From assembly GCA_927441705.1 (NCBI GenBank), contig CAKMKH010000001.1:1-54102 (forward strand): DNA of 54,102 nt, read 5' to 3'. A program made the translations under genes and the position numbers. The notes beneath the pieces are model-generated. The model worked only from the letters and a program-made list of their open reading frames with translations, did not search any database and was not told the DNA's origin. Of this stretch, positions 17,292 to 26,648 are shown one piece after another (within the stretch, counting starts at the first letter, position 1; each line of letters starts with the position of its first letter). The DNA comes from an uncultured Acholeplasmataceae bacterium (GTDB lineage Bacteria; Bacillota_I; Bacilli_A; Acholeplasmatales; Acholeplasmataceae).

Positions 17292-18143
17292 TTACATCAT
17301 TTTTTGTAAATAGTATTCGATGATTGCTTGAGTTCCTTCTTCACTAAATTTTTTATCTGAAAGTTTCTGATATGCTTTAGTAGCAATTTCTAAAACTTCT
17401 AAATCTAGATCTTCTTTCTCTTCCATTGCAAGTTTTAAATCTTTTAAAAAGTGTTTAACAAAAAATCCAGGTCTATAATCTTGATCAATCATTTTTCTGC
17501 CATTATTTTGAGCTTGCCATGAACTAGCAGATCCGCCTGTAATGACATTAAGCATACTATCTAAATCAAGTTTTTTTGATTTTGCTAAAACTAATCCTTC
17601 TGCAATACCCATAATATTTCCTGCAATAACTGTTTGATTAACTAATTTTGCATACATGCCTGAACCAGGTTTACCCATAAATGTGATGGTTTTTCCCATA
17701 AATTGAAATAAAGGTAATACTTTCTCGTAGATATGAAAATCTCCACCCACCATAATGCTTAATGTGCCATTAATTGCACCAAGGTCTCCACCTGTAACAG
17801 GTGCATCTAAGAAATCAAGATTTTTAGCTTGGGCTTTTTTATAGATTTCCTTAGCTAGTGTTGGTGATGATGTAGTCATATCAACTAAAATTGTTCTTGG
17901 TTTAGCATGTTCTAAAATTTCATCATAAACTTCTTTCACATCATTAGGAAATCCAACTATTGTAAACACTATATCAACATCTTTTATGCAAGAAGCTATA
18001 GATTTACAAGACCTAATATCAGGTTCTAGTGCTTCAGCTTTTTCAGGAGTTCTATTAAATGCGCATACTTCATATCCAGCATCAAAAAGATGCTTAGCCA
18101 TTGGAGCACCCATAACACCCGTTCCAATCCATAAAACTCTCAA
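17292..18143 (-). CDS. Beta-hydroxyacid dehydrogenase family oxidoreductase (GarR/HIBADH-like)
   Basis: The 283-residue protein opens with a Rossmann fold GTGVMGAPMAKHL, has the family substrate loop FLDAPVTGGDLGAINGTLSIM near residues 111-131 and the catalytic Lys166 in GSGMYAKLVNQ, then an all-helical C-terminal domain. Family members oxidise 3-hydroxyisobutyrate or reduce tartronate, glyoxylate or succinate semialdehydes. NRTPEK after the second beta strand suggests NADP(H) preference, which is inference. It starts one base after the lipase stop. The true substrate cannot be told from sequence. Confidence 0.88.
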   Translation of the reverse strand: MRVLWIGTGVMGAPMAKHLFDAGYEVCAFNRTPEKAEALEPDIRSCKSIASCIKDVDIVFTIVGFPNDVKEVYDEILEHAKPRTILVDMTTSSPTLAKEIYKKAQAKNLDFLDAPVTGGDLGAINGTLSIMVGGDFHIYEKVLPLFQFMGKTITFMGKPGSGMYAKLVNQTVIAGNIMGIAEGLVLAKSKKLDLDSMLNVITGGSASSWQAQNNGRKMIDQDYRPGFFVKHFLKDLKLAMEEKEDLDLEVLEIATKAYQKLSDKKFSEEGTQAIIEYYLQKMM

Positions 18144-18144
18144 A

Positions 18145-18948
18145 CTAACTCAACTCCTTCACTTTTTCATTTAACCAGTCAAGAATATCTTTTCTCACTT
18201 GTTCTTGATCCAAATCATTTAAGATTTCATGATAAGCATTAGGATAAGTAATTATTTTTTTATCTTCAACAGGGATTAAACTAAAAAGTCTTCTACTAAA
18301 ATCTACAGGAACTACCTTATCTGCTTCTCCATGAAGCAACAAAACAGGAGTCTGATAAGATTTTATATTCTTATTTAAGTATCTAACACCACTTACCATC
18401 ATATTTCCAGCTAGTGAAAAATAAAACTTCTTTAAATTAAGTGGGTCATTAATATAAGCTTCTTCCACTTCTTTAATTCTTGATAATTGATCATCTGCAA
18501 AGTCAGTCTTCTTAGCAAGAAAACCTAACCATTTATAACCAATAATTCTAAAAGGAAGCACATCTTTAACAAAATAAGATGGTGCTGCACTTGAAATAAT
18601 ACCATCAACATCATGATATTTTACACCATATAAATTTACAATAATCCCACCCATGCTATGTCCGAAAATAAATATATGTTTTGGATTTAACTTTTTTTCC
18701 ATTTCGACTAAAGCATGCAAATCATCAACCAATTGATGAAATGATTTTAATTTCCCCCGAGCACCCTGAGATTGCCCATGGCCTCTAACATCATATCTAA
18801 TTACATTATAACCTTGATCATTTAAAGCGCTTGTTAAAGCATCATATCTGCCACTGTGTTCTGCAATCCCATGTGTTAAAATAACACTTGCTTTAGGATT
18901 TTCTACTTCATCTCTTCTTACATGCATTAAAATTCCATTCACTAACAT
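18145..18948 (-). CDS. Alpha/beta hydrolase, monoacylglycerol lipase-like
   Basis: The 267 residues match serine lipase/lysophospholipase family members: HGIAEHSGRYD near residue 26 (oxyanion region), RYDVRGHGQSQG, the nucleophile elbow GHSMGG with Ser98, the acid in HGEADKVV and the His in AYHEILND near the C-terminus. No signal peptide, so it is likely cytoplasmic or membrane-peripheral, acting on monoglycerides or lysolipids. AAAGGAG precedes the ATG, and a TATAAT at 18971-18976 lies upstream. It heads a three-gene minus-strand unit with the dehydrogenase and the HMA-like protein. Confidence 0.9.
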   Translation of the reverse strand: MLVNGILMHVRRDEVENPKASVILTHGIAEHSGRYDALTSALNDQGYNVIRYDVRGHGQSQGARGKLKSFHQLVDDLHALVEMEKKLNPKHIFIFGHSMGGIIVNLYGVKYHDVDGIISSAAPSYFVKDVLPFRIIGYKWLGFLAKKTDFADDQLSRIKEVEEAYINDPLNLKKFYFSLAGNMMVSGVRYLNKNIKSYQTPVLLLHGEADKVVPVDFSRRLFSLIPVEDKKIITYPNAYHEILNDLDQEQVRKDILDWLNEKVKELS

Positions 18949-19057
18949 ATTGATCGTCTCCTTTGTCTATATTATACATGAAAGCCTGATTTTTTTTTAT
19001 TTTATTAAAAATAAAATGAATTTAAATCAATTCTATTTTAAATATCAAAATATGTTG

Positions 19058-19063
19058 TATAAT
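19058..19063 (+). promoter_or_regulatory. -10 element of the gcv operon
   Basis: TATAAT at 19058-19063 with only a weak T/A-rich hexamer at the -35 distance, 33 bases before the gcvT ATG. I see no glycine riboswitch in the 148-base gap from 18949 to 19096. Confidence 0.55.
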
Positions 19064-19096
19064 GAAAATAGAAAACGCTTTTAGGAGAAAAAAAAG

Positions 19097-20173
19097 ATGA
19101 AAAAAACTGCTCTCTATGAAAACCACCTAAAGTTGAATGCGAAAATGATAGAATATGCGAATTATGAAATGCCCGTATACTATGAAGGCATAAACGCTGA
19201 ACATCTTAGTGTCAGAACACATATGGGCATTTTCGACGTTTCACACATGGGTGAGTTTCTAATCGAAGGTAATGATGCACTTCGATTTGTTAATTATTTA
19301 GTATCAAATAGAATCGAAGACGATCTAACAAAAGTAACTTATGCACTTCTCTTAAATGAGGAAGGTTATCCCCTAGATGATCTATTGGTCTATGTTGTTC
19401 AAAAAAACAAAATACTTCTTGTCGTAAATGCTGGAAATCGTGATAAAGATTATGCTTGGGTCACTAAACAAGCAAAAACTTTTGATGTCACTGTAAGAGA
19501 TTTATCTAATGATTATTCACAAGTCGCAATTCAAGGGCCGAAAGTCAAAGAGTTTATTGACCAATTATTAGACACAACAGTTTCTGATTTATCTTTTATG
19601 ACTTTTAAAATAGTCCCATATCAAGATGGTCACGTTATCGTTTCTAGAACTGGTTATACTGGTGAAGATGGTTTCGAAGTTTATGGATATCATGATTTTA
19701 TATTAAACCTCTGGAATGATGCCTTATCTGTAGGCGTAAAACCTTGTGGCTTAGGTTCAAGAGACACTTTAAGGTTCCAAGCTAATCTACCACTTTACGG
19801 ACAAGAAATAGCCGAAGATATTACACCATATGAAGCTGGTTTAAGTTTTGCAATAAAACTTGATAAAGATGAGTTCTTAGGAAAAGAAGCCTGTATCAAT
19901 CATAAAGAAAACAAATCACGAAAACTTGTCGGTTTTGAATTACTAGAAAAAAATATTCCTAGACATGGCTATAACGTTTTAAAAGATGGAGAGCAAATCG
20001 GTATAGTAACTACAGGGTATCTATTACCTGATTATGAAAAACCAATAGGACTTGCTTTAGTTGATAGCAACCAAACTGAACTAAAAACAGAAATCAAGAT
20101 TCAAATAAGAAATAAAGAAGTCCCAGCAGTAATTAGAAATAAAAAATTTTACACTAAGAACTATAAAAAATAG
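19097..20173 (+). CDS. gcvT: Glycine cleavage system T protein (aminomethyltransferase)
   Basis: Transfers the one-carbon unit from the H-protein-bound aminomethyl group to tetrahydrofolate. The 358 residues show YANYEMPVYY and HMGIFDVSHMGEF at the N-terminus, the VAIQGPK segment, the folate-site SRTGYTGEDGFEVY motif near 194-207, and a GCV_T C-terminal barrel (IGIVTTGYLLP). Length is typical. TTAGGAG lies upstream of the ATG. It is first in a four-gene operon (spacings 12 and 4 bases, then a 4-base overlap). Confidence 0.97.
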   Translation: MKKTALYENHLKLNAKMIEYANYEMPVYYEGINAEHLSVRTHMGIFDVSHMGEFLIEGNDALRFVNYLVSNRIEDDLTKVTYALLLNEEGYPLDDLLVYVVQKNKILLVVNAGNRDKDYAWVTKQAKTFDVTVRDLSNDYSQVAIQGPKVKEFIDQLLDTTVSDLSFMTFKIVPYQDGHVIVSRTGYTGEDGFEVYGYHDFILNLWNDALSVGVKPCGLGSRDTLRFQANLPLYGQEIAEDITPYEAGLSFAIKLDKDEFLGKEACINHKENKSRKLVGFELLEKNIPRHGYNVLKDGEQIGIVTTGYLLPDYEKPIGLALVDSNQTELKTEIKIQIRNKEVPAVIRNKKFYTKNYKK

Positions 20174-20185
20174 GAGGGTTTTAAG

Positions 20186-20554
20186 ATGATTAAAGAAGGA
20201 TTATTATACGCAAAGACTCACGAATGGTTAAAAGTTGAAGGCAAAGAAGCTTTAGTAGGAATCTCTGATCATGCACAAGAAGCTTTAGGTGATGTTGTGT
20301 TCATTGAATTGCCAAAAGTTGGTGCAATTATCAAAAAAGGTGACGCTTTTGGTGCTGTTGAATCAGTTAAAGCTGCATCTGATATGTATTTACCAGTTTC
20401 AGGTAAAGTATTAGAAGTTAATAGTGATTTAGAATCTACTCCAGAAAACCTAAATTCAGATCCATATGGTAGTTGGATTGCAAGAATTGAAATATTAGAT
20501 GAAAAAGAACTACAAAATTTAGCTGACCATACTGAATATAAAGAAGAAGACTAA
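20186..20554 (+). CDS. gcvH: Glycine cleavage system H protein (lipoyl carrier)
   Basis: The 122-residue lipoyl-domain protein has the signature YAKTHEWLKVEG at the N-terminus, GISDHAQEALGDVVFIELP, and the lipoyl-lysine Lys62 in GAVESVKAASD. It shuttles the methylamine group between P, T and L proteins. AGGAGG precedes the ATG by a normal distance. No lipoate ligase or L protein (lipoamide dehydrogenase) lies in the window, so those must be encoded elsewhere for a working cycle. Confidence 0.98.
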   Translation: MIKEGLLYAKTHEWLKVEGKEALVGISDHAQEALGDVVFIELPKVGAIIKKGDAFGAVESVKAASDMYLPVSGKVLEVNSDLESTPENLNSDPYGSWIARIEILDEKELQNLADHTEYKEED

Positions 20555-20558
20555 AACT

Positions 20559-21872
20559 ATGCATAAATATTTACCTCATACAACACAAGAAATCAATGAG
20601 ATGCTTGAAAAAGTTCAAGCATCTTCTATTGATGACTTGTTCGAAATGATTCCTAAATCATTAAAACTAACAAAAGCCTACAACTTACCTAGTCAATTAG
20701 GTGATTATGAACTAACAAAGCATATGCAAGAACTTGCAGATAACAATAAGCAACTCTTAATTTTTAGAGGTGCAGGAAGTTATGATCACTACACTCCTAG
20801 TGCAGTAAAAGCCTTAATTTCACGTCAAGAATTTTTGACATCTTATACACCTTATCAACCTGAAGTTGCACAAGGAACACTACAATATATTTTTGAATAT
20901 CAATCCATGGTGTGTGAAATCACACAAATGGATATTTCTAATGCATCTATGTATGATGGCGCTACTTCTACTGCTGAAGCCATGTTTATGGCTCATGCAC
21001 AAACTCAAAAAAATGAGATTTTAGTAAGTTCTACCCTAAACCCTAAAATTATTGATGTGATTAAAACGTATGCTAGATATAGAAATTTAAAAGTTACATT
21101 AATACCACACAAAAATGGTGTCACTGATATAGATTTTATTAAAGCAAACATATCTGAAAAAATGGGTGTCATTGTTGCTAATCCAAACTATTTTGGAATT
21201 ATTGAAGATTATAACGGATTGGCTGATATCATTCACGAAGCCGAAGCTATGTTTATTCTAAATCAAGAAGGACAATCATTAGCTTTATTAAAAACACCTG
21301 GTGAACTAGATGTTGATATCGCTTGTGGTGATTTACAATCACTTGGCCTACCTCTATCCTTTGGTGGGGCATATATTGGCTATTTAGCAACTAAACAAAA
21401 ATATGTTAGAAAAATGCCAGGACGTATTTGTGGTATCACCACAGATGTAGATGGTAAACGTGCATTTGTATTAACTCTTCAAGCCAGAGAACAACATATT
21501 AGACGTGCAAAAGCAAACTCTAATATTTGTTCAAACCAATCTCTTAATGCTCTAGCAGTAACAATTTATTTATCTTTACTTGGCAAAGGTGGGTTTGTTA
21601 AATTTGCTAAAGAAAGCTTAAATGGTGCTCATTATTTATATAATAAACTTTTAGAAACCAATAAATTTGAAAGTGTTTATGATCAACCTTTTTTCAAAGA
21701 ATTTGTTTTAAAAGCTAAATTTGATGTTAAAGCTTTTGATCAATATTTAATTGATCATAATATTTTAGGTCCACTACATATTGGAGAAGATCAATTATTA
21801 TTCGCAGTAACTGAAAAACGTACTAAAGACGAAATAGATTTATTTGTTAAAAAGGTGGTGGACTTCAAATGA
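20559..21872 (+). CDS. gcvPA: Glycine dehydrogenase (decarboxylating) subunit 1
   Basis: The 437-residue N-terminal-type half of the split P protein. Landmarks are YLPHTTQEINEML at the start, FRGAGSYDHYTPSAVKALISRQEF, YTPYQPEVAQGTLQYIFEYQ, the DGATSTAEAM loop and GGAYIGYLATKQKYVRKMPGR. It lacks the PLP lysine, as expected, and forms the alpha2-beta2 enzyme with gcvPB. Its end overlaps the gcvPB start by 4 bases, ensuring 1:1 synthesis. Confidence 0.97.
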   Translation: MHKYLPHTTQEINEMLEKVQASSIDDLFEMIPKSLKLTKAYNLPSQLGDYELTKHMQELADNNKQLLIFRGAGSYDHYTPSAVKALISRQEFLTSYTPYQPEVAQGTLQYIFEYQSMVCEITQMDISNASMYDGATSTAEAMFMAHAQTQKNEILVSSTLNPKIIDVIKTYARYRNLKVTLIPHKNGVTDIDFIKANISEKMGVIVANPNYFGIIEDYNGLADIIHEAEAMFILNQEGQSLALLKTPGELDVDIACGDLQSLGLPLSFGGAYIGYLATKQKYVRKMPGRICGITTDVDGKRAFVLTLQAREQHIRRAKANSNICSNQSLNALAVTIYLSLLGKGGFVKFAKESLNGAHYLYNKLLETNKFESVYDQPFFKEFVLKAKFDVKAFDQYLIDHNILGPLHIGEDQLLFAVTEKRTKDEIDLFVKKVVDFK

Positions 21873-23317
21873 AAACACATTACGACACTTTAATCTTCGA
21901 TCTTTCTAAAGAAAGTAGAATTGGTTATCAATACACAGAAAAAAATTTAAACGAAGTCAATCTACCTCAAAATTTACTTAGAGCATCATCTGCTGATCTT
22001 CCAGAAGTATCAGAATTTGATGTTGTTAGACATTTTACAAATGTTAGTCAAAAGAATTTCGGTGTTGAAACAGGTTTCTATCCTCTTGGATCTTGTACGA
22101 TGAAATACAATCCAAAAATAAATGATGAATTGGCTACATTATCAGGATTTTCAAACATCCATCCACTCCAACCAGATAGCACCATGCAAGGTCTTTTACA
22201 AATCTATCATGAAACACAAGAAATGTTATCAGAGATTTCAGGATTAAAAGCTTATTCTCTTAATCCATTTGCTGGAGCACATGGAGAATTAGCTGGCTTA
22301 ATGATTATTAAAGCTTATCATGAAAAAAATAATGACTCGAAAAGGAATAAAATTATTATTCCTGATTCTGCACACGGCACAAATCCAGCAAGTGCAACTG
22401 TCTGTGGATTTGATGTTATAGAAATTAAGTCAAACCTAGATGGTACTGTAAATATGCATGCTTTAAAAGAGGTATTGTCAGACGAAATCGCTGGACTAAT
22501 GCTTACAAATCCTAACACAGCTGGTGTATTTGAAAAAGATATTTTAGAAATATCTAAACTTGTTCATAACGCTGGTGGTCTTCTTTATTATGATGGTGCC
22601 AACTTAAACGCACTTTTAGGACATGCCAAACCTGGTGACATGGGCTTTGATATAACTCATATTAATTTACATAAAACATTTTCAACACCTCATGGTGGTG
22701 GTGGTCCTGGATCAGGTCCAGTAGGTGTTTGCGAGAAATTAGTCGAGTTTCTACCAAATCCTATCGTCGTAAAAAATGGAAACACTTATCATTTAGGAGA
22801 AGCTAAAGATTCTATTGGAAACTTAGGTTTATTTTATGGTAATGCAAGTGTATATATAAGAGCCTACGTTTACTTAAGAACCCTTGGTAAAGAAAATATT
22901 AAAGATGTTGGTAGTCTGGCCGTGTTAAATGCAAACTATATTAAAGATTCATTAAAAGATCTTTATGAACTTCCAATCGATGGACACTGTATGCACGAAT
23001 TTGTTTTTGATGGTTTAAAGGATTCTTCTACTGGTGTTAAAACATTAGATATTGCAAAACGTCTCCTAGACTATGGATACCATGCACCAACCATTTATTT
23101 CCCATTAATATTCCATCAATCTATGATGATTGAACCAACTGAAGTTGAATCAAAAGATACACTAGATAGTTTCATAAATATTATGAGAATAGTCGCAAAA
23201 GAAGCTATTGAAAACCCAGATATTGTAAAAACAGCTCCTCACAACACTATCGTTAGACGATTAGATGAAGTTAAAGCTGTAAAAAATCCTATATTAAAAT
23301 ATAAAGATATAAAATAA
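21869..23317 (+). CDS. gcvPB: Glycine dehydrogenase (decarboxylating) subunit 2
   Basis: The 482-residue PLP-binding half of the P protein, which decarboxylates glycine and loads the H protein. It contains YPLGSCTMKYNPKIN near residue 70, PDSAHGTNPASA, YYDGANLNALLGHAKPGDMG, and the PLP-lysine region NLHKTFSTPHGGGGPG near residue 270. It is the last gene of the gcv operon and is followed by a strong terminator. Confidence 0.98.
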   Translation: MKTHYDTLIFDLSKESRIGYQYTEKNLNEVNLPQNLLRASSADLPEVSEFDVVRHFTNVSQKNFGVETGFYPLGSCTMKYNPKINDELATLSGFSNIHPLQPDSTMQGLLQIYHETQEMLSEISGLKAYSLNPFAGAHGELAGLMIIKAYHEKNNDSKRNKIIIPDSAHGTNPASATVCGFDVIEIKSNLDGTVNMHALKEVLSDEIAGLMLTNPNTAGVFEKDILEISKLVHNAGGLLYYDGANLNALLGHAKPGDMGFDITHINLHKTFSTPHGGGGPGSGPVGVCEKLVEFLPNPIVVKNGNTYHLGEAKDSIGNLGLFYGNASVYIRAYVYLRTLGKENIKDVGSLAVLNANYIKDSLKDLYELPIDGHCMHEFVFDGLKDSSTGVKTLDIAKRLLDYGYHAPTIYFPLIFHQSMMIEPTEVESKDTLDSFINIMRIVAKEAIENPDIVKTAPHNTIVRRLDEVKAVKNPILKYKDIK

Positions 23318-23324
23318 TATTAAA

Positions 23325-23352
23325 AAAACCTATCTTGCGATAGGTTTTATTT
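23325..23352. terminator. Bidirectional terminator between gcvPB and mrp
   Basis: Arms AAAACCTATC and GATAGGTTTT around a TTGC loop, with A- and T-rich flanks, in the gap between two converging genes. Confidence 0.9.
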
Positions 23353-23353
23353 T

Positions 23354-24352
23354 TTATATTTCCATTTCTTTTATAACTTCATCAGCAATCAAATTATAAA
23401 CTTTACCAGCTTCTTCTTTTCCACCGAAAATGAATGAACCATCGAGTGGTTGTCCAATAGGAACTTGTCCAAAAACAGGAACTCCTAGTTTTTTAGCGAC
23501 AGCATCTCCGCCACCTTCGCCAAAAATAAATTCGCGTTTTTGATTACATGTGTTTAAATAATAACTCATATTTTCAACAACACCTATAACTTCATGGCCT
23601 ATATTTTGAGCACCAATGCCAGCTTTAACTGCAATTGAACTTGCGTTTATGTGTGGGGTTGTAACAACCATAATCTTACTTTTCGGTACATATGATTTAA
23701 CATCTAAAGCTACATCACCAGTTCCAGGTGGAAGATCGATTAAAATAAGATCAATATCATCTTGCCATTTCACACCATTGAAAAAATGAACTAACATTTT
23801 CCCAAGCATAGGCCCTCTCCACATCAAAGGCTTTTCAGGTGGCATAAAAAACTCAGTTGAAATCACTTCGATTCCATTTTTATTAAGAGGAATCATTTTT
23901 TCATCTGCCGTTGATGATAATGGTTTCACTTCAAGCTGTAATACATTAGGAATACTTGGCCCATATACATCCGCATCAATAATACCAACTTTTTTACCTT
24001 TTCTAATTAAAGCAGCTGCCAAATTAGCAGTCACACTTGATTTACCAACTCCACCCTTGCCGGATGCAATTGCTAAATACTTCATAGGCTTCTCGCCTTC
24101 AGGAACAAATTCAGATTCAAGAAACTCTATTTTTATACCAGGAAAGCCTAGTTCAATCTTTACGAGTTTAATAATTTCAATCTTAACTTGTTGTTCATAC
24201 TTTGCTTTATCTTTAAGATAAATCTCTAGTTCTGCGACTCCTGTTGGCCCCACAACTAGTTTTTTAATACCATTAACTTCACCAAAAGGTTTTTTAAACC
24301 CAGGATCATTAATCTCTTCAATTTTTTTTCTTAAGTCATCATAAGACGTCAT
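23354..24352 (-). CDS. Mrp/NBP35-family P-loop ATPase (Fe-S carrier-like)
   Basis: This has an N-terminal MIP18/DUF59-like domain (TSYDDLRKKIEEINDP, then GPTGVAELEIYL) and a C-terminal Mrp ATPase with the deviant Walker A GKGGVGKSS, DADVYGPSIPN and DLPPGTGD. Family members carry Fe-S clusters to apoproteins. The usual CPxC motif after NMSYY is reduced to one Cys (LNTCNQKREFIFG), so cluster bridging by that motif looks lost. I start it at 24352, which has GAGGTG six bases upstream; an ATG at 24370 lies directly at the -10 box and would fall upstream of the expected transcript start. 332 residues. Confidence 0.93.
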   Translation of the reverse strand: MTSYDDLRKKIEEINDPGFKKPFGEVNGIKKLVVGPTGVAELEIYLKDKAKYEQQVKIEIIKLVKIELGFPGIKIEFLESEFVPEGEKPMKYLAIASGKGGVGKSSVTANLAAALIRKGKKVGIIDADVYGPSIPNVLQLEVKPLSSTADEKMIPLNKNGIEVISTEFFMPPEKPLMWRGPMLGKMLVHFFNGVKWQDDIDLILIDLPPGTGDVALDVKSYVPKSKIMVVTTPHINASSIAVKAGIGAQNIGHEVIGVVENMSYYLNTCNQKREFIFGEGGGDAVAKKLGVPVFGQVPIGQPLDGSFIFGGKEEAGKVYNLIADEVIKEMEI

Positions 24353-24370
24353 CTCGTTCACCTCAAACAT

Positions 24371-24376
24371 ATTATA
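24371..24376 (-). promoter_or_regulatory. -10 element of mrp
   Basis: TATAAT on the minus strand directly before the possible ATG at 24370. Transcription would start near 24364, which supports translation from the ATG at 24352. Confidence 0.6.
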
Positions 24377-24421
24377 ACAAATTATAGATTAGTAATGCCA
24401 TAAAAGTGATAAAAACATAGT

Positions 24422-24449
24422 TTGACATCGATTAAAAATAAGTTATAAT
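24422..24449 (+). promoter_or_regulatory. Strong promoter of crr-ptsI
   Basis: Perfect TTGACA (24422-24427) and perfect TATAAT (24444-24449) with a 16-base spacer, the best consensus promoter in the window. The leader to the first gene is only about 12-25 bases. Confidence 0.88.
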
Positions 24450-24468
24450 TAAACATAAAGGGCGAAAG

Positions 24469-24912
24469 TTGGATGAATACATGAAAATTGATTTTTATAA
24501 ACCTATAACTGGCAATTATCTCGATATATCGTTTGCAAAAGATGATATTTTTAGTCAAAAGTTATTAGGACCTGGTTTTCTAGTAATTCCAAAAGATACA
24601 CATATATATGCCCCAATTCATGGTAAAATAAAAATGATATACCCGACTCATCATGCAATTGCAATCTCTACTGTTGATTGTGATATTCTAATTCATGTTG
24701 GTCTTTCTGATGCGTTGAGACACAAAGCTTTATTTGATCTTCATGTGGCTTTAAATGATGAAGTAAAAATTGGAGACAAATTATTATCCTTTAACTTTGA
24801 TTTTAATGACTATAATTTAGTTGATTATCAAATTTTAGTTGTTTTTGTGCAAAAAAAACAACTAGAAATTATTAAAGAATCAGACAAAGTAATTGAATTA
24901 AACATATACTAA
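24469..24912 (+). CDS. crr: PTS glucose-type EIIA protein
   Basis: A free-standing EIIA-Glc domain of 147 residues. YAPIHGKIKMIYPTHHAIAI (about 48-67) contains the assisting His, and DILIHVGLSD carries the phosphorylated His (about 76); the FSQKLLGPGFLVIP strand precedes them. It relays phosphate from HPr to an EIIB. TTG at 24469 has AAAGGG six bases upstream; ATG at 24481 is an alternative with a weaker site. It lies 14 bases before ptsI and behind a very strong promoter. No HPr or EIIBC gene is in this window. Confidence 0.93.
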   Translation: MDEYMKIDFYKPITGNYLDISFAKDDIFSQKLLGPGFLVIPKDTHIYAPIHGKIKMIYPTHHAIAISTVDCDILIHVGLSDALRHKALFDLHVALNDEVKIGDKLLSFNFDFNDYNLVDYQILVVFVQKKQLEIIKESDKVIELNIY

Positions 24913-24926
24913 GAACTAAGGACGTG

Positions 24927-26636
24927 ATGAAGATGCTTAAAGGTGTATCCGCAAGTCAGGGCTATGCGATTGGTCGTATCTTAAAACTTGATCAACAAAC
25001 AGTTGACACAACAAAGCTCATCGTGAAAAGTGTAGAAAACGAAATCACTTATCTCCATGAAGCTATAGAAAAAACTGTTGGTCAATTAGAGCACTTAAAA
25101 AAACTAAGTCTTAAAAAATTTGACAATGAAACTTCTTCTATATTTGATGCACATATTGCAATCGCGAAAGATCCTGAAGTTATTATGCAAGTTGAACAGA
25201 AAATAAAAAAAGAAACTTGTAATGTTACTTACGCACTTAAAAGTGTTGTCCTATCGATTGTTGATATGTTTAACGAAATAGATGATGAATATCTTAAGCA
25301 AAGAGCTTCTGATTTATTAGAGGTTAGCGATCGCATCATCAAAAATCATTTAAACATTAAAATGATTAATCTAGAGACTATTGACCAGGAAGTTATTCTA
25401 GCAGCACATGAGATCAGCGCTTCAGAAGCGGCCATGGTCAATCCTAAATACGTTTTAGGGTTTATATCTGAAGTGGGTGGAAAAAACTCTCACAGCTCAA
25501 TTATTGCACGCTTATTGGGTATTCCAGCATTAGTTGGTGTTCCGGATTTAATGCAAACAGTGCATAATCATGATCAAGTAATTCTAGACGCTATAGATGG
25601 AAAACTTATTAGATCATATTCTAAAGAAACCTTATTACAATATCAACATAAAATTGTAGCTTTTAAATTAGAAAAACAAAAATTGGATTCTTTAATTGAT
25701 GTTGATCCATATACAACTGATCATAAAAAAATAGATTTATTAGCAAATATCGGATCATTTAATGATGTTAAGTATGCTAAAAAACAAAATGCTTATGGTG
25801 TGGGATTATTTAGAACTGAACTTATCTTTTTAGATCGATATGAATTGCCCAGTGAAGATGAACAATATCACCATTATAAAAGAGTCTTAGAAGCTTTTGA
25901 TCCTTATCCAGTAACTATTAGAACGCTAGATATCGGTGGTGATAAACCTCTACCTTATCTAAAACATACTATAGAATATAATCCTGCATTAGGAGATCGA
26001 GGTATAAGATTTTCTTTATCACACGTAGACATATTTAAAACCCAAATTAGAGCACTTCTTAAAGCGAGTAATCATGGAAACTTAAAGGTTATGTTTCCAA
26101 TGATCTCAACTAAAGAAGAATTTATAAAACTTAAAAAAATTGTACTAGGTATCCAAAAAGAATTTGATGATCAAAAAATAGCATATAAACATATCGAGTT
26201 AGGAGTTATGATTGAAGTTCCTTCAGCAGCAATTATTTCTGATCAACTAGCAAGTATAGTCGATTTCTTCTCAATTGGAACAAACGATTTAATCCAATAT
26301 ACATTCGCAGCTGACAGATTAAATACACAACTAGAGTATTTGAATCAACCATTTCACCCATCAATATTAAGATTAATTCATATGGTTACTTCAGCTGGAA
26401 AGAAACACGGTATTAAAACATCAGTTTGTGGTGAGATGGCATCTGATCCTATAGCAGCTTGTCTTCTAGTAGGTCTTGGTGTTGATGAATTATCAATGAC
26501 TTCTTCTTCTATTGTTGCCGTCAAAGATAAAATCATTAAACATAGTTATAAAGAACTTGTAAGTTTTTCAGAAAAACTATTAGATTCTTCTAGTGAAAAA
26601 GATATATCAATTAAATTAGAAGAATTTATTAAATAA
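24927..26636 (+). CDS. ptsI: PTS enzyme I (phosphoenolpyruvate-protein phosphotransferase)
   Basis: Transfers phosphate from PEP to HPr. About 569 residues, the normal length. The N-terminal domain holds the phosphorylated His189 in SEVGGKNSHSSIIARLLG; the C-terminal barrel has GVGLFRTELIFL, RTLDIGGDKPLPYL, NPALGDRGIRFSL, the GTNDLIQYTFAADR signature, and the active-site Cys in SVCGEMASD. ATG at 24927 (MKMLKGVSAS) aligns with the family start; GTG at 24924 and ATG at 24933 are alternatives near the same AAGGA site. PEP comes from eno and gpmI, also encoded here. Confidence 0.97.
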   Translation: MKMLKGVSASQGYAIGRILKLDQQTVDTTKLIVKSVENEITYLHEAIEKTVGQLEHLKKLSLKKFDNETSSIFDAHIAIAKDPEVIMQVEQKIKKETCNVTYALKSVVLSIVDMFNEIDDEYLKQRASDLLEVSDRIIKNHLNIKMINLETIDQEVILAAHEISASEAAMVNPKYVLGFISEVGGKNSHSSIIARLLGIPALVGVPDLMQTVHNHDQVILDAIDGKLIRSYSKETLLQYQHKIVAFKLEKQKLDSLIDVDPYTTDHKKIDLLANIGSFNDVKYAKKQNAYGVGLFRTELIFLDRYELPSEDEQYHHYKRVLEAFDPYPVTIRTLDIGGDKPLPYLKHTIEYNPALGDRGIRFSLSHVDIFKTQIRALLKASNHGNLKVMFPMISTKEEFIKLKKIVLGIQKEFDDQKIAYKHIELGVMIEVPSAAIISDQLASIVDFFSIGTNDLIQYTFAADRLNTQLEYLNQPFHPSILRLIHMVTSAGKKHGIKTSVCGEMASDPIAACLLVGLGVDELSMTSSSIVAVKDKIIKHSYKELVSFSEKLLDSSSEKDISIKLEEFIK

Positions 26637-26648
26637 AATATTAAATAA

